In this document: in pieces, positions 1 to 8,335 of the stretch
How positions within the stretch are numbered: position 1 is the stretch's first letter
Layout: every line of letters starts with the position of its first letter
Source: Jiangella mangrovi
Lineage (GTDB): Bacteria > Actinomycetota > Actinomycetes > Jiangellales > Jiangellaceae
Direction of reading: 5' to 3'
Assembly (NCBI RefSeq): GCF_014204975.1
Contig: NZ_JACHMM010000001.1
Span: 4,030,001-4,094,000 of the forward strand
Length of the DNA: 64,000 bases
The notes under the pieces: model-generated
Told to the model about the DNA's origin: nothing
The model's database searches: none
The model's input: only the letters and a program-made list of their open reading frames with translations
Position numbers and translations under genes: made by a program

Positions 1-549
1 GGCGGCGGCGATGTCGCGGCCCACCTCGGCCTCGGTGCGGCCGGCCCGGAGCCACTCGCCGACCCGGGCGTGCACGCGGTCGATGGCGGCGCCGGCCTCG
101 CGCAGCGCCTCGACCTCGGCCGCGGACTTGCGCATGCGCAGCTCGGCCAGCACCGCACCCGCGGCCACCTGCTGGACGCCGGGCATGGCGGCGCGGAACC
201 GCAGCGCCTTCTCGGCCCACATCTGGTCGTCGAGCCCGACCCGTCGGGCGTCCGGCAGCAGCGCGGCGGCGAGGGCGACGGCGTCGTCCGTCTCGTCCCA
301 CGGCAGGATGTCGAGGGCCAGCTTCCCGGCGCCGGACGCGACGGCGGCCGGCTCCTCCAGCCCGGGCACCACCAGTGACGCCGTCCCGTCGGCCGGCAGC
401 ACCAGGCAGGTGAGCCGCTCGAGCGGCTTCGCGTCGTAGCCGGTGAGGTAGCGCAGGCCCGCGCCGGGCGTGATGAGCAGGGCGTCGAGGCCCGCGGCGG
501 CAGCGGCGGCACGGGCGCGGACGAGGCGGTCGTCGAGGTCGGCGGTCAC
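1..549 (-). CDS. M24-family Xaa-Pro peptidase, N-terminal part (cut by window edge)
   Basis: The frame is open from a GTG at 549 to the window edge and gives 183 residues. It begins VTADLDDRLVRARAAAA and contains DALLITPGAGLRYLTGYD, typical of the creatinase/prolidase N-terminal domain that precedes the M24 pita-bread metallopeptidase domain. Near the edge, LRMRKSAAEVEALREA marks the linker helix entering the catalytic domain. The metal ligands would lie outside the window, so activity cannot be judged. Known members remove N-terminal residues before proline or act on dipeptides in the cytoplasm. It is the gene after the GPP34 gene on the same strand, 29 bp away, so cotranscription is possible. 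Confidence 0.85.
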   Translation of the reverse strand, partial: MTADLDDRLVRARAAAAAAGLDALLITPGAGLRYLTGYDAKPLERLTCLVLPADGTASLVVPGLEEPAAVASGAGKLALDILPWDETDDAVALAAALLPDARRVGLDDQMWAEKALRFRAAMPGVQQVAAGAVLAELRMRKSAAEVEALREAGAAIDRVHARVGEWLRAGRTEAEVGRDIAAA

Positions 550-578
550 GCCTCGCACCCTATCGACCGGCGCCCCGC

Positions 579-1256
579 TCAGCTCCCGCCGGCGGCCGCC
601 GCGGTGCTGGCACCGACGATGGCCGCCGTCACCGCGGCCTGCACCTCCTGGACCGCCCGCTTGACCGCGTCGGCCGCCCAGGCGCCCTCGGAGATCTCCT
701 TGGCGCGCCGTTTGACGGCCCGCCGGTCGTCGGACGGCACGACCTTGTTGACGCCGTCGACGGCGAGCAGCAGCGACACCAGCGCCGCCGTACGCGGGTC
801 GGGCTCGAGCCCGGTGACCAGCACGTCGTGCAGCCGCTGACGGACTCCGGCCTCGTGCGTGGCGTCGGCGGCCGGCCAGCGGGTGGTCGGGAAGATGCCG
901 AGCACCCTGCCCTCCTCCTCGCGCAGTAGCCCGCGGTCGGCCAGACGGCGCAGCAGCCGGTCGCGCGTGCCCTTGCGCAGCTGGCCGAGCACGTTCTTCG
1001 GCTTCTTGCCCTCGTCGTCGGACAGCTCGGTCAGCGCGTGGTCGAGGACGTCGTCGCCGACGGGGCTCGCGTCGCGCACGACCAGGCGGTCGCGCTTGAC
1101 CGCCTCGCCCTCGCCGGCCACGTCGACCTTCCCGAGCATGGACAGTTCGAGCAGCAGAGCGCCGGCGAGCGAGTACTCGAGGCGTGTGCCGTCGAAGGTC
1201 GCTTTGCCCGATTCGTCGTCATAACTCAGCAGCAGGAGGTCCTCGGCGATCAGCAC
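579..1256 (-). CDS. GPP34 (GOLPH3/VPS74-like) family protein
   Basis: The 225-residue protein starts VLIAEDLLLLSYDDESGK at a GTG. The opening LIAEDLLLL and the helical body (LEYSLAGALLLELSMLGKV, RLLRRLADRGLLREE, then alternating helices) match the bacterial GPP34 family, named for the eukaryotic Golgi phosphoprotein that binds phosphoinositides. The bacterial role is poorly known; these proteins are common in actinomycetes. A longer reading of this frame reaches 1715 but runs antisense through the sortase gene and is rejected. The gene starts 39 bp from the divergent sortase start, so the two share a very short promoter region. Confidence 0.8.
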   Translation of the reverse strand: MLIAEDLLLLSYDDESGKATFDGTRLEYSLAGALLLELSMLGKVDVAGEGEAVKRDRLVVRDASPVGDDVLDHALTELSDDEGKKPKNVLGQLRKGTRDRLLRRLADRGLLREEEGRVLGIFPTTRWPAADATHEAGVRQRLHDVLVTGLEPDPRTAALVSLLLAVDGVNKVVPSDDRRAVKRRAKEISEGAWAADAVKRAVQEVQAAVTAAIVGASTAAAAGGS

Positions 1257-1295
1257 GCTCTCGACTCTAGCCGCGTTCCTATTAGGGTCGTGGGT

Positions 1296-2000
1296 ATGCC
1301 ACGACACGCGCAGCAGCGCGTCAGCACCAGGCCGCGCCGCAGTGCTTGGGCCGTCGTCATCGGCGGCATCGGCGAGATCCTCCTCACCGCCGGCGTCCTC
1401 GTCCTGCTCTTCGTCGTCTACGTCATCTGGGGCACCGGCATCCAGACCGCCCAGGCGCAGGACGCGCTCGAGGACGAGCTGGGCCAGCAGTGGGGCCAGC
1501 TCGACCCCGGCACGCCGCCGCCCGACCCCGACGAACTGGCCGACGGCGACGCGTACGGCGTCCTGCGCATCCCCCGCTTCGGCGACGACTGGGAGTTCAC
1601 CGTCGTCCAGGGCGTCCTCGCCGACGACCTCGCCCGCGGGCCCGGCCACTACCCCGGCACCGCCAACCCCGGCGAGGTGGGCAACGTCGGCATCGCCGCG
1701 CACCGCTCGGGCCACCTGTCCCCGTTCGCCGACTTCCCGGACCTGCGGGTGGGCGACACCATCGAGCTCGAGATGGCCGACGGCACCTACGTCTACCAGC
1801 TCGACTCCGCCCCCGACGGCGACAGCGACGGCAACAAGATCGACATCAACGACGTCTGGGTGGTCGACCCCGTCCCCGGCGAGCCGAGCGACACCGAGCC
1901 GACGGAGCGGCGCATCACGCTGACCACCTGCTGGCCGCGGTTCGGCTCGTCACACCGCATGTACGCCACCGGCACCCTGGTCAGCGGCCCGACCGGCTGA
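1296..2000 (+). CDS. Class E sortase
   Basis: The 234-residue protein has a basic N-terminus, one membrane segment at about residues 18-46 and an extracytoplasmic sortase barrel. His136 in GIAAHRSGHL, Cys212 in TLTTCWPR and Arg221 are the expected catalytic triad. Class E enzymes join LAXTG-type surface proteins to the cell wall in actinomycetes. The ATG at 1296 was chosen; an in-frame GTG at 1290 adds two residues. I see no LAXTG substrate gene in the window, so this would act in trans. The 39-bp gap to the divergent GPP34 gene must hold both promoters. Confidence 0.9.
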   Translation: MPRHAQQRVSTRPRRSAWAVVIGGIGEILLTAGVLVLLFVVYVIWGTGIQTAQAQDALEDELGQQWGQLDPGTPPPDPDELADGDAYGVLRIPRFGDDWEFTVVQGVLADDLARGPGHYPGTANPGEVGNVGIAAHRSGHLSPFADFPDLRVGDTIELEMADGTYVYQLDSAPDGDSDGNKIDINDVWVVDPVPGEPSDTEPTERRITLTTCWPRFGSSHRMYATGTLVSGPTG

Positions 2001-2032
2001 CCCGCCTCCCGCACCGCCGGCGCGCACCCTGT

Positions 2033-4246
2033 TCAGCGGCCCGACGGGGTGACCTCGGGCTCGGGCTCGAGGTGCGGCAGCAGGCGGTCCAGCCAGTGCG
2101 GCAGCCACCAGCACCGGTCCCCCAGCAGGAACATCGCCGACGGCACCACCAGCAGCCGGATGATCGTCGCGTCGATGAGGACACTGAAGCCGAGCCCGAC
2201 CGCCAGCATCTTGATGACCACGTCGTCGGACACCACGAAGGCGAAGAACACGCACATCATGATCAGCGCGGCCGACGTGATGACGCGCGCCGTCACCGCG
2301 AGGCCGGTCGTGACGCTGCCGTGGTTCTCGCGCGTCTTCAGCCAGGCCTCCCGGACCCGCGACAGCAGGAAGACCTCGTAGTCCATCGAGAGGCCGAACA
2401 CGATCGCGAACATGATCATCGGCACGTACGACTCGATCGGCACCTCCTGGTCGACGCCGAGCCAGGACGAGCCCCAGCCCCACTGGAAGACGGCGACGAC
2501 CACGCCGTAGGCGGCGGCGATGGAGAGCAGGTTGAGCAGGGCGGCCTTGAGCGCGAGCACCGGGCTGCGGAACGAGAGCAGCAGCACGACGAACGCCGCC
2601 AGCACCACGATCGCGATGATCTCGGGCAGCCGCTCGGCCACCAGGTCGCGGAAGTCCAGCTGGGCCGCCGTCATCCCGGTGACGTACGACGTCGTGGTCG
2701 TGCCGGCCAGCACCGGGGCGATGGTGTCGTCGCGCAAGGTGTGCAGCAGGTCGTCGGTGGCCTCGTCCTGCGGGCGGGTGGTGGGCGTCACCGTCGACAC
2801 GATGAGATCGCCGTCCTGGCTGGGCGTGAAGTCGCTGACCGAGGCCACACCGTCGGTGTCGCTGATCGCCGACGACAGGTCCGCCGCGATCGTCGTCGGG
2901 TCGTCGCCGGAGCCGACCTCCGCGACGACGGTGAACTGGCCGTTGACGCCCGCCCCGAAGCCGGACGCGATGGCGTCGTAGGCCTCGCGCGTGGTGCTCC
3001 CCTCGGCCGAGGCGCCGTCGTCGACGTGCCCGAGCTGCATCGACAGCGTCGGGATGGCCAGTACGCAGGCGATCCCGACACCGAGGAGCAGGTAGCGCCA
3101 CGGGTGCCGGTCCAGCGCGAGCGCGTAGCGCCGCCAGGTCGACGCGGAGCCGTCGCCGGACTCCTCCGCGACCGGCGTGCGCACCCTCAGCTTGTCGATC
3201 CGCCGTCCCAGCGCGCCGAGCAGCGCCGGCACCAGGGTGACGGCGGCGATTCCGGCGACGACGACGGCGACCGCGGCGGCCAGCCCGAGCTTGCCGATGA
3301 AGCCGATCCGCGTCGCCCACAGCCCGGACAGCGCGATCACCACCGTCGACGCCGCGATCAGCACCGACCGGCCGCTGCTGCCGACCGTCTGGCCGGCCGC
3401 CGTCACCGGGTCGGTGCCGTCGATCAATCGCTGCCGGTGCCGCGTCGTCAGGAACAGCGCGTAGTCGATCCCGACGCCCAGCCCGAGCATGACGGCCAGC
3501 GTCGGCGACGCCGTCCCGAAGTCGACCCCGGCCGCGATCAGCCCGAGCACGCTCAGCGCCGTCAGCACCCCGACGACCGACGAGGCGATCGGCAGCAGCG
3601 CGGCGGCCACGCTGCCGAACGCGACCAGCAGCACGACGATCGCGACCCCGATCCCGATCGACTCGGACAGCCGGTCGTTCGGCGCCGGCTCGGCCGCCTG
3701 GCCCAGCGCGCCGGTGTAGTCGACGTCCACGCCGGCGGCGCGGGCCGGGTCCGTCGCGGTGTCCATGGCGTCGACGAAATCGTCCCCGAACGCGCCGGGG
3801 TTGCCGTCGAACTGGACGGTGACGTAACCGACGGTGCCGTCCGGGGCCGTGACCAGGTCCGACACGGTGAGGACGTGGTCGACGGACTCGACGTCGGTGA
3901 CCGCCCGCTGGATGTCCTCCGGCTGCGACGTCAGGCCGGCGTCGTCGGTGAACACCAGGCGCGCGGAGTACGAGCTCGCGGTGACGCCGTGGTCGACGAG
4001 CAGGTCGCTGCCCTGCCCGGACTCGGTGTCCGGCAGGGTGAAGTCGTCGCTGTAGACGCCGCCCCAGATCCGGTCGGCGGCGACGGTGCCGACCAGCACG
4101 ACCAGCCAGACCGCGATGACGACCCAGTGGTGACGGGCGCAGCTGCGGCCCAGGCGCTCCAACGCCCCCGACTCCAGCGCCGGCTCCCCCGGTTCCTCCG
4201 GCTTCGCCGGCTCCACCCTGATGTGCCGCCCCGTCGAATCCGCCAT
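2033..4246 (-). CDS. MMPL-family RND transporter
   Basis: The 737-residue protein has two repeats of membrane segments, each after a large extracytoplasmic loop, as usual for MMPL/RND proteins. Hallmarks are LGLGVGIDYALFLTTRHRQR in the first half and FGLSMDYEVFLLSRVRE in the second; the acidic residues in GIDYALF and SMDYEVF belong to the proton relay. Family members export lipids, siderophores or drugs using the proton gradient. The ATG at 4246 has a G-rich ribosome site just before it; a longer frame to 4300 has no clear support. No lipid-synthesis genes lie nearby, so the substrate is unknown. Confidence 0.9.
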   Translation of the reverse strand: MADSTGRHIRVEPAKPEEPGEPALESGALERLGRSCARHHWVVIAVWLVVLVGTVAADRIWGGVYSDDFTLPDTESGQGSDLLVDHGVTASSYSARLVFTDDAGLTSQPEDIQRAVTDVESVDHVLTVSDLVTAPDGTVGYVTVQFDGNPGAFGDDFVDAMDTATDPARAAGVDVDYTGALGQAAEPAPNDRLSESIGIGVAIVVLLVAFGSVAAALLPIASSVVGVLTALSVLGLIAAGVDFGTASPTLAVMLGLGVGIDYALFLTTRHRQRLIDGTDPVTAAGQTVGSSGRSVLIAASTVVIALSGLWATRIGFIGKLGLAAAVAVVVAGIAAVTLVPALLGALGRRIDKLRVRTPVAEESGDGSASTWRRYALALDRHPWRYLLLGVGIACVLAIPTLSMQLGHVDDGASAEGSTTREAYDAIASGFGAGVNGQFTVVAEVGSGDDPTTIAADLSSAISDTDGVASVSDFTPSQDGDLIVSTVTPTTRPQDEATDDLLHTLRDDTIAPVLAGTTTTSYVTGMTAAQLDFRDLVAERLPEIIAIVVLAAFVVLLLSFRSPVLALKAALLNLLSIAAAYGVVVAVFQWGWGSSWLGVDQEVPIESYVPMIMFAIVFGLSMDYEVFLLSRVREAWLKTRENHGSVTTGLAVTARVITSAALIMMCVFFAFVVSDDVVIKMLAVGLGFSVLIDATIIRLLVVPSAMFLLGDRCWWLPHWLDRLLPHLEPEPEVTPSGR

Positions 4247-4338
4247 CGTGGCCCCCCGGCGTCTCCTTGCGAACGTAGGAGCGGCACCCAGGTGAGTCAA
4301 CGGACCTTCGGCCCTAACCCGCCAGTACGCTGGCGGGC

Positions 4339-5268
4339 ATGCCCGGGACCGAGAACCGCCTGATGCTCCTCGACACCGCCTCGCTGTACTTCCGCGCCTT
4401 CTTCGGCGTTCCCGAATCGATCAAGGCGCCCGACGGCACGCCGGTCAACGCCGTGCGCGGGCTGCTCGACTTCATCGCCCGGCTGACGACCGACCGCCAG
4501 CCGGGCCGGCTGGTGGCCTGCCTCGACGCCGACTGGCGGCCGCAGTTCCGGGTCGACCTGCTGCCGTCGTACAAGGCGCACCGGCTGGCCAACGCCGCGC
4601 GCAACATCGAGGAGGTGCCGGCGGCGCTGCAGGCACAGCTGCCGATCATCGAGGACGTGCTGACGGCGCTGGGCATCGCGCACTTCGGCGTCAAGGGCTT
4701 CGAGGCCGACGACGTCATCGGTACCCTCGCGACGGCCGACGCCGGCCCCGTCGACGTCGTCACCGGCGACCGCGACCTGTTCCAGCTGGTCGACGACGAC
4801 CGCGGCGTGCGCATCCTCTACACCGCCCGCGGCGTCGGCCGGCACGAGGTGGTCGACGAGACCGTCGTGACCACGAAGTACGGTATCCCGGGCCGCTCGT
4901 ACGCCGACTTCGCGACGCTGCGCGGCGACCCCAGCGACGGCCTGCCGGGCGTCGCCGGCGTCGGCGACAAGACCGCCGGCACCCTGATCACCCGGTTCGG
5001 CAGCATCGACGGGCTGTTGGCCGCCGTCGACGACCCCGAGGCGGAGCTGTCGCCGACGCTGCGCCGCAAGATCGCCGACGCCCGCGACTACCTGGCCGTC
5101 GCGCCCACCGTCGTCGAGGTCCGCCACGACGTCCCGCTGCCCGACTACGACGACACCCTGCCCGTGGCGCCGGCCGACCCCGAGGCGCTGGTCGAGCTGG
5201 CGAACCGGTGGGGCCTCGACTCCTCGCTGAACCGGGTGCTCAACGCGTTCAACCCGGCCCCGGCGTAG
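4339..5268 (+). CDS. 5'-3' exonuclease, FEN/Pol I N-terminal-domain type
   Basis: The 309-residue protein is a stand-alone version of the DNA polymerase I 5' nuclease domain. It shows the PIN-like acidic motifs LMLLDTASLYFRAFFG, ACLDADWRPQFR, FEADDVIGTLA and VVTGDRDLFQLV, then the helix-3-turn-helix DNA-binding motif GLPGVAGVGDKTAGTL. Such proteins cut flaps or RNA primers and can back up Pol I. The start is an ATG 92 bp from the divergent MMPL gene. Length is normal for actinomycete single-domain homologues. Confidence 0.92.
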   Translation: MPGTENRLMLLDTASLYFRAFFGVPESIKAPDGTPVNAVRGLLDFIARLTTDRQPGRLVACLDADWRPQFRVDLLPSYKAHRLANAARNIEEVPAALQAQLPIIEDVLTALGIAHFGVKGFEADDVIGTLATADAGPVDVVTGDRDLFQLVDDDRGVRILYTARGVGRHEVVDETVVTTKYGIPGRSYADFATLRGDPSDGLPGVAGVGDKTAGTLITRFGSIDGLLAAVDDPEAELSPTLRRKIADARDYLAVAPTVVEVRHDVPLPDYDDTLPVAPADPEALVELANRWGLDSSLNRVLNAFNPAPA

Positions 5269-5436
5269 CCGCCGAGGCCCACCGGCCTCGTCGCGGCGGC
5301 CGTGCCGGTCCGACGGCCAGGAACATCGCGACCCGGGCGACCTCGTCGCCACCCATGGCGATGCGCTGCTCCCGCCCGAGATGGACGTGACCCACCGCGC
5401 TCCGAGCACTCTGTGAGTCATGCCACAGGCCGGTCC

Positions 5437-5471
5437 TGTCAGCAATCGGGGCGTCGTTCCGCTCAACTCAC
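5437..5471 (+). promoter_or_regulatory. Candidate ECF promoter, copy 1 (before MFS gene)
   Basis: A 35-bp block opens with TGTCAG at 5437 and ends with CCGCTCAACTCAC directly before the MFS start codon. The same block in the same spacing lies before the FAD oxidoreductase gene (7055-7089). TGTCA resembles the -35 motif reported for ECF41 sigma factors, and a sigma factor of that type is encoded two genes downstream. CGCTCA at 5460 lies 17 bp after TGTCAG and could be the -10 element. If so, the MFS transcript would be nearly leaderless. The 168 bp between the exonuclease gene and this block hold no gene I can identify. Confidence 0.5.
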
Positions 5472-7034
5472 ATGAGCACGAACCCCCTACACGTGGCACC
5501 CGCTGACGGGACCGGCCCAGGCGCACCGGACGCGCGTCAGCTGCGCACGATCCTGATCGCCGTCTCGATCGCGCTCATGGCCGTCATCGCGTCAGTGTCA
5601 GGGCTGAACGTCGCCCAGACGAAGATGGCCGTCGACTTCGACATCGCACAGAACACCGTCCTGTGGATCATCAACATCTACACCCTCACCCTGTGCGCGC
5701 TTCTGCTGCCGCTCGGCGCGATCGGCGACCGGCTGGGCCGCAAGCCGATGCTGGTCGCCGGGCTGGTCGTCTTCGGCGTCTCGAGCGTTGTCGGGGCCCT
5801 GGCGCCGAACGCAGAGATGATGCTCGCCTCGCGTCTGGTCAGCGGTATCGGCGCCGCGGTGATCATGCCCATCACGCTGGCCGTCATCACCTCGACCTTC
5901 CCCGAAGAGCAGCGCGGAAAGGCGATCGGCGTGTGGACCGGCGTCGCCGGAGGCGGCGGCATCCTGGGCATGTTCCTCTCCGCCTTCCTCGTCGACGTCG
6001 CCGACTGGCGCTGGTTGTTCGCCCTGCCCGTGGCGCTGATCGTCGTGGCCCTGGCCATGACGCTGACGTCGGTGCCCAACTCGCACGAGCGCCCCGCCCA
6101 CTCCTTCGACACCGTCGGCGCACTGGTCTCCATCGTCGCCGTGGTCGGCCTCACCTTCTGCCTGCAGGAGGGACCTGAGCGCGGCTGGACCGAACCCGCG
6201 ACGCTCATCAGCCTCGTCGTCGGCATCGTCGCCACGGTCGGCTTCGTGGCCTGGGAACTGCGCCGCCGGGACGCCTCGCTGCTGGACGTGCGCCTGTTCC
6301 GGGCGCGCGGTTTGTCCGGCGGCTCGATCACGCTGCTCGTGGCCTTCGGTGTCCAGGCGGGCATCTTCGTCGTGCTCTTCCCGTTCTTCCAGGCCGTGTT
6401 CGGCTGGTCAGGGCTGTTGTCCGCGGCGGCGCTGATGCCCATGGCCGTCACGATGATGGTGGCCACCAGCCTGGCCCCCAAGATGGTCGTGCGGATCGGT
6501 CCCGGCCCGACCATGAGTGCGGGCATCGCGCTGACCGGCGTCAGCCTGGCGCTCATGGCCATGTTCGTCTCCGTCAACGGCGGTTACCTCTCGCTCCTGC
6601 CCGGCATCCTGGTCATGGGCATCGGCATGGGCCTATCCATGGTGCCCTCCACCGAGGCCATCACCCTCTCCCTGCCGCACGAGAAGCAAGGCGTCGCCTC
6701 CGCCCTCAACGACGTCACCCGCGAATTCGGCACCGCACTCGGCGTCGCCATGATCGGTGCGGTCCTGACGACCGGTTACCGCGACTCGATGGACGACCGG
6801 CTGGAGGGCGTTCCCCAGGAGACCGCCGACATCGCACGGGAAGGCGTCGCCACCGCCGTCGAGGTCTCGGGCAGCGCGGGCTCGCACGCGCAGCAGGTGC
6901 TCGACGCCGCCCAGCAGTCCTACGTCGACGGATGGCAGCAGTCCATGTGGACAGGCTTCGCCGTCATGGGCGTGTTGTTCGTCTACATCGCCTTCCGCGG
7001 TCCGAAGAACGCCGCCCGCACCCCCGCGGTGTGA
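5472..7034 (+). CDS. DHA2-type MFS drug transporter (EmrB/QacA-like)
   Basis: The 520-residue protein has about 14 membrane segments, as in the DHA2 branch. Markers are the first-loop motif GAIGDRLGRKPML, the opening segment VSIALMAVIASVSGLNVAQ, and TWVxxxN-like WIINIYTLT. Members exchange protons for cationic drugs or metabolites. The ATG at 5472 touches the end of the candidate promoter block and has no Shine-Dalgarno sequence, consistent with a leaderless message. The next two genes are an FAD oxidoreductase and an ECF41-type sigma factor; with the shared promoter motif, this suggests an inducible detoxification or stress regulon. The substrate is not visible. Confidence 0.9.
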   Translation: MSTNPLHVAPADGTGPGAPDARQLRTILIAVSIALMAVIASVSGLNVAQTKMAVDFDIAQNTVLWIINIYTLTLCALLLPLGAIGDRLGRKPMLVAGLVVFGVSSVVGALAPNAEMMLASRLVSGIGAAVIMPITLAVITSTFPEEQRGKAIGVWTGVAGGGGILGMFLSAFLVDVADWRWLFALPVALIVVALAMTLTSVPNSHERPAHSFDTVGALVSIVAVVGLTFCLQEGPERGWTEPATLISLVVGIVATVGFVAWELRRRDASLLDVRLFRARGLSGGSITLLVAFGVQAGIFVVLFPFFQAVFGWSGLLSAAALMPMAVTMMVATSLAPKMVVRIGPGPTMSAGIALTGVSLALMAMFVSVNGGYLSLLPGILVMGIGMGLSMVPSTEAITLSLPHEKQGVASALNDVTREFGTALGVAMIGAVLTTGYRDSMDDRLEGVPQETADIAREGVATAVEVSGSAGSHAQQVLDAAQQSYVDGWQQSMWTGFAVMGVLFVYIAFRGPKNAARTPAV

Positions 7035-7054
7035 CGCACGCCACATGCGGCCGC

Positions 7055-7089
7055 TGTCAGGAATCATGCCGCTGTCCCGCTCAACTCAC
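7055..7089 (+). promoter_or_regulatory. Candidate ECF promoter, copy 2 (before FAD oxidoreductase gene)
   Basis: The block starts TGTCAGGAATC and ends CCGCTCAACTCAC, with the same 35-bp length as copy 1 at 5437. Similarity extends about 17 bp upstream (GCCACA in both). The two genes served are otherwise unrelated, so conservation of this stretch between coding regions points to a common regulator, most simply the ECF41-type sigma factor encoded at 8336. Confidence 0.5.
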
Positions 7090-7119
7090 GAAGGCCGAAC
7101 GAACCGACAGGAGCATCGC

Positions 7120-8319
7120 ATGAAGCACCGCATCGTCGTTCTCGGCGCGGGCGATGCCGGGGCCTACGTTGCCGGGAACCTGGCCCGCCGGCTGTCACCG
7201 GAGGACACCGAGATCACCGTGGTCAACGCGGCGCCGGACTTCGTCCAGCGGCAGCGGCTGAACCAGCTGGCAGCAGGCCGGGAGGTCGCCGCCCCGCCGC
7301 TCACCGAGGTCTTCGACGGCACGGAGATCCGGCTGCGCCTCGCCCGGGTCACCGCCATCGACCCCGAGCGCCGGGTCGTCGCGGTGGCCGACGGCGACGG
7401 CGGCGGCGAGATCGGCTACGACACGCTCGTGTATGCGCTCGGCAGCCACATCGCCGACCACGCCGTCACCGGGGCGGCCGAGCACGCCTTCGACGTCGCC
7501 AGCCGGCCGTCGGCGCTGCGCCTGCGCGAGCACCTGGACGGCCTCGACGGCCGCGGGCGCGGGCGGGTGCTGGTCGTCGGCGACGGGCTGACCGGCATCG
7601 AGACCGCCACCGAGATCGCCGAGGCCCGGCCCGAGCTCTCGGTCTCGCTGCTCGCCCGCGGCGAGCTGGCTGTCCGGCTTGCCCCTGGCGCCCGCGACCA
7701 CCTGCGCCGGGCCTGCGACCGGCTGCGCATCACCGTGCTCGAGCACACCGACGTCGACGCCGTCGAGGCCACACAGGTGCAGTGCGCCAACGGCACCGTC
7801 CTGGCCTCCGACGCGACCGTGTGGACGGCCGGATTCGCAGTCAGCCCCATCGCCGCCGCGAGCGGGCTAGAGGTCACCGACAACGGTCAGATCCTCGTCG
7901 ACCGCACCATGCGGTCGGTCTCACACCCGGACGTCTACGCCGTCGGCGACAGCGTCTACACCATCGGCGAGAACGGCCGGCAGCTGCCCATGAACTGCGG
8001 TTCGGCCGGCTTCACCGGCCGGCAGGCCATCGAGGCGATCGTGGGGCGCCTGACCGGCCGCAAGATCGCACACGTCAAGCTGGTGTACTGGTACAACGCC
8101 ATCAGCCTCGGACGCCGCGACGGGATCCTGCAGCTGATCGACGGTTCGGCGCAGGCCAGGCGGAGGTTCGTGCGCGGCCGGAAGGCCGTGCGGATCAAGT
8201 CCGGCGTCCAGTGGGGTGCGCTGCAGGGCACCATGCACCCGTCGGCTTTCGGCCGGCCCAGGCGTCGGCGCCGTCTTGCTGCCGTCCCGGCCGACTCCGC
8301 CCGGACGACGGCCGGGTAA
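7120..8319 (+). CDS. FAD-dependent NAD(P)H oxidoreductase, NDH-2-like
   Basis: The 399-residue protein opens with a Rossmann motif (HRIVVLGAGDAGAYVAGNLARR), has a second NAD-binding motif in RVLVVGDGLTGIETATEIAE, and the FAD site HPDVYAVGDSVYTIGENGRQ. This is the pyridine nucleotide-disulfide oxidoreductase fold of type II NADH dehydrogenases and relatives. The ATG at 7120 follows an AGGAG site; an upstream in-frame ATG would overlap the promoter block. In ECF41 loci the sigma gene usually sits beside an oxidoreductase, epimerase or decarboxylase gene that is its target; this gene fits the oxidoreductase role. The electron acceptor is unknown. Confidence 0.88.
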   Translation: MKHRIVVLGAGDAGAYVAGNLARRLSPEDTEITVVNAAPDFVQRQRLNQLAAGREVAAPPLTEVFDGTEIRLRLARVTAIDPERRVVAVADGDGGGEIGYDTLVYALGSHIADHAVTGAAEHAFDVASRPSALRLREHLDGLDGRGRGRVLVVGDGLTGIETATEIAEARPELSVSLLARGELAVRLAPGARDHLRRACDRLRITVLEHTDVDAVEATQVQCANGTVLASDATVWTAGFAVSPIAAASGLEVTDNGQILVDRTMRSVSHPDVYAVGDSVYTIGENGRQLPMNCGSAGFTGRQAIEAIVGRLTGRKIAHVKLVYWYNAISLGRRDGILQLIDGSAQARRRFVRGRKAVRIKSGVQWGALQGTMHPSAFGRPRRRRRLAAVPADSARTTAG

Positions 8320-8335
8320 ATCTAGGGTGGTCCAC

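Noticed and set aside
1346-4363. Very long rightward frame of about 1000 codons, and similar long antisense frames in most genes
   Set aside because: They are rich in Arg, Pro and Ala, have no domain and run opposite or out of frame to clear genes. High G+C makes stops rare in these frames.
5269-5436. Open leftward fragment reading VGHVHLGREQRIAMGGDEVA, perhaps a gene remnant
   Set aside because: It is under 60 codons, lacks a start and ribosome site, and I could not assign it to a family.
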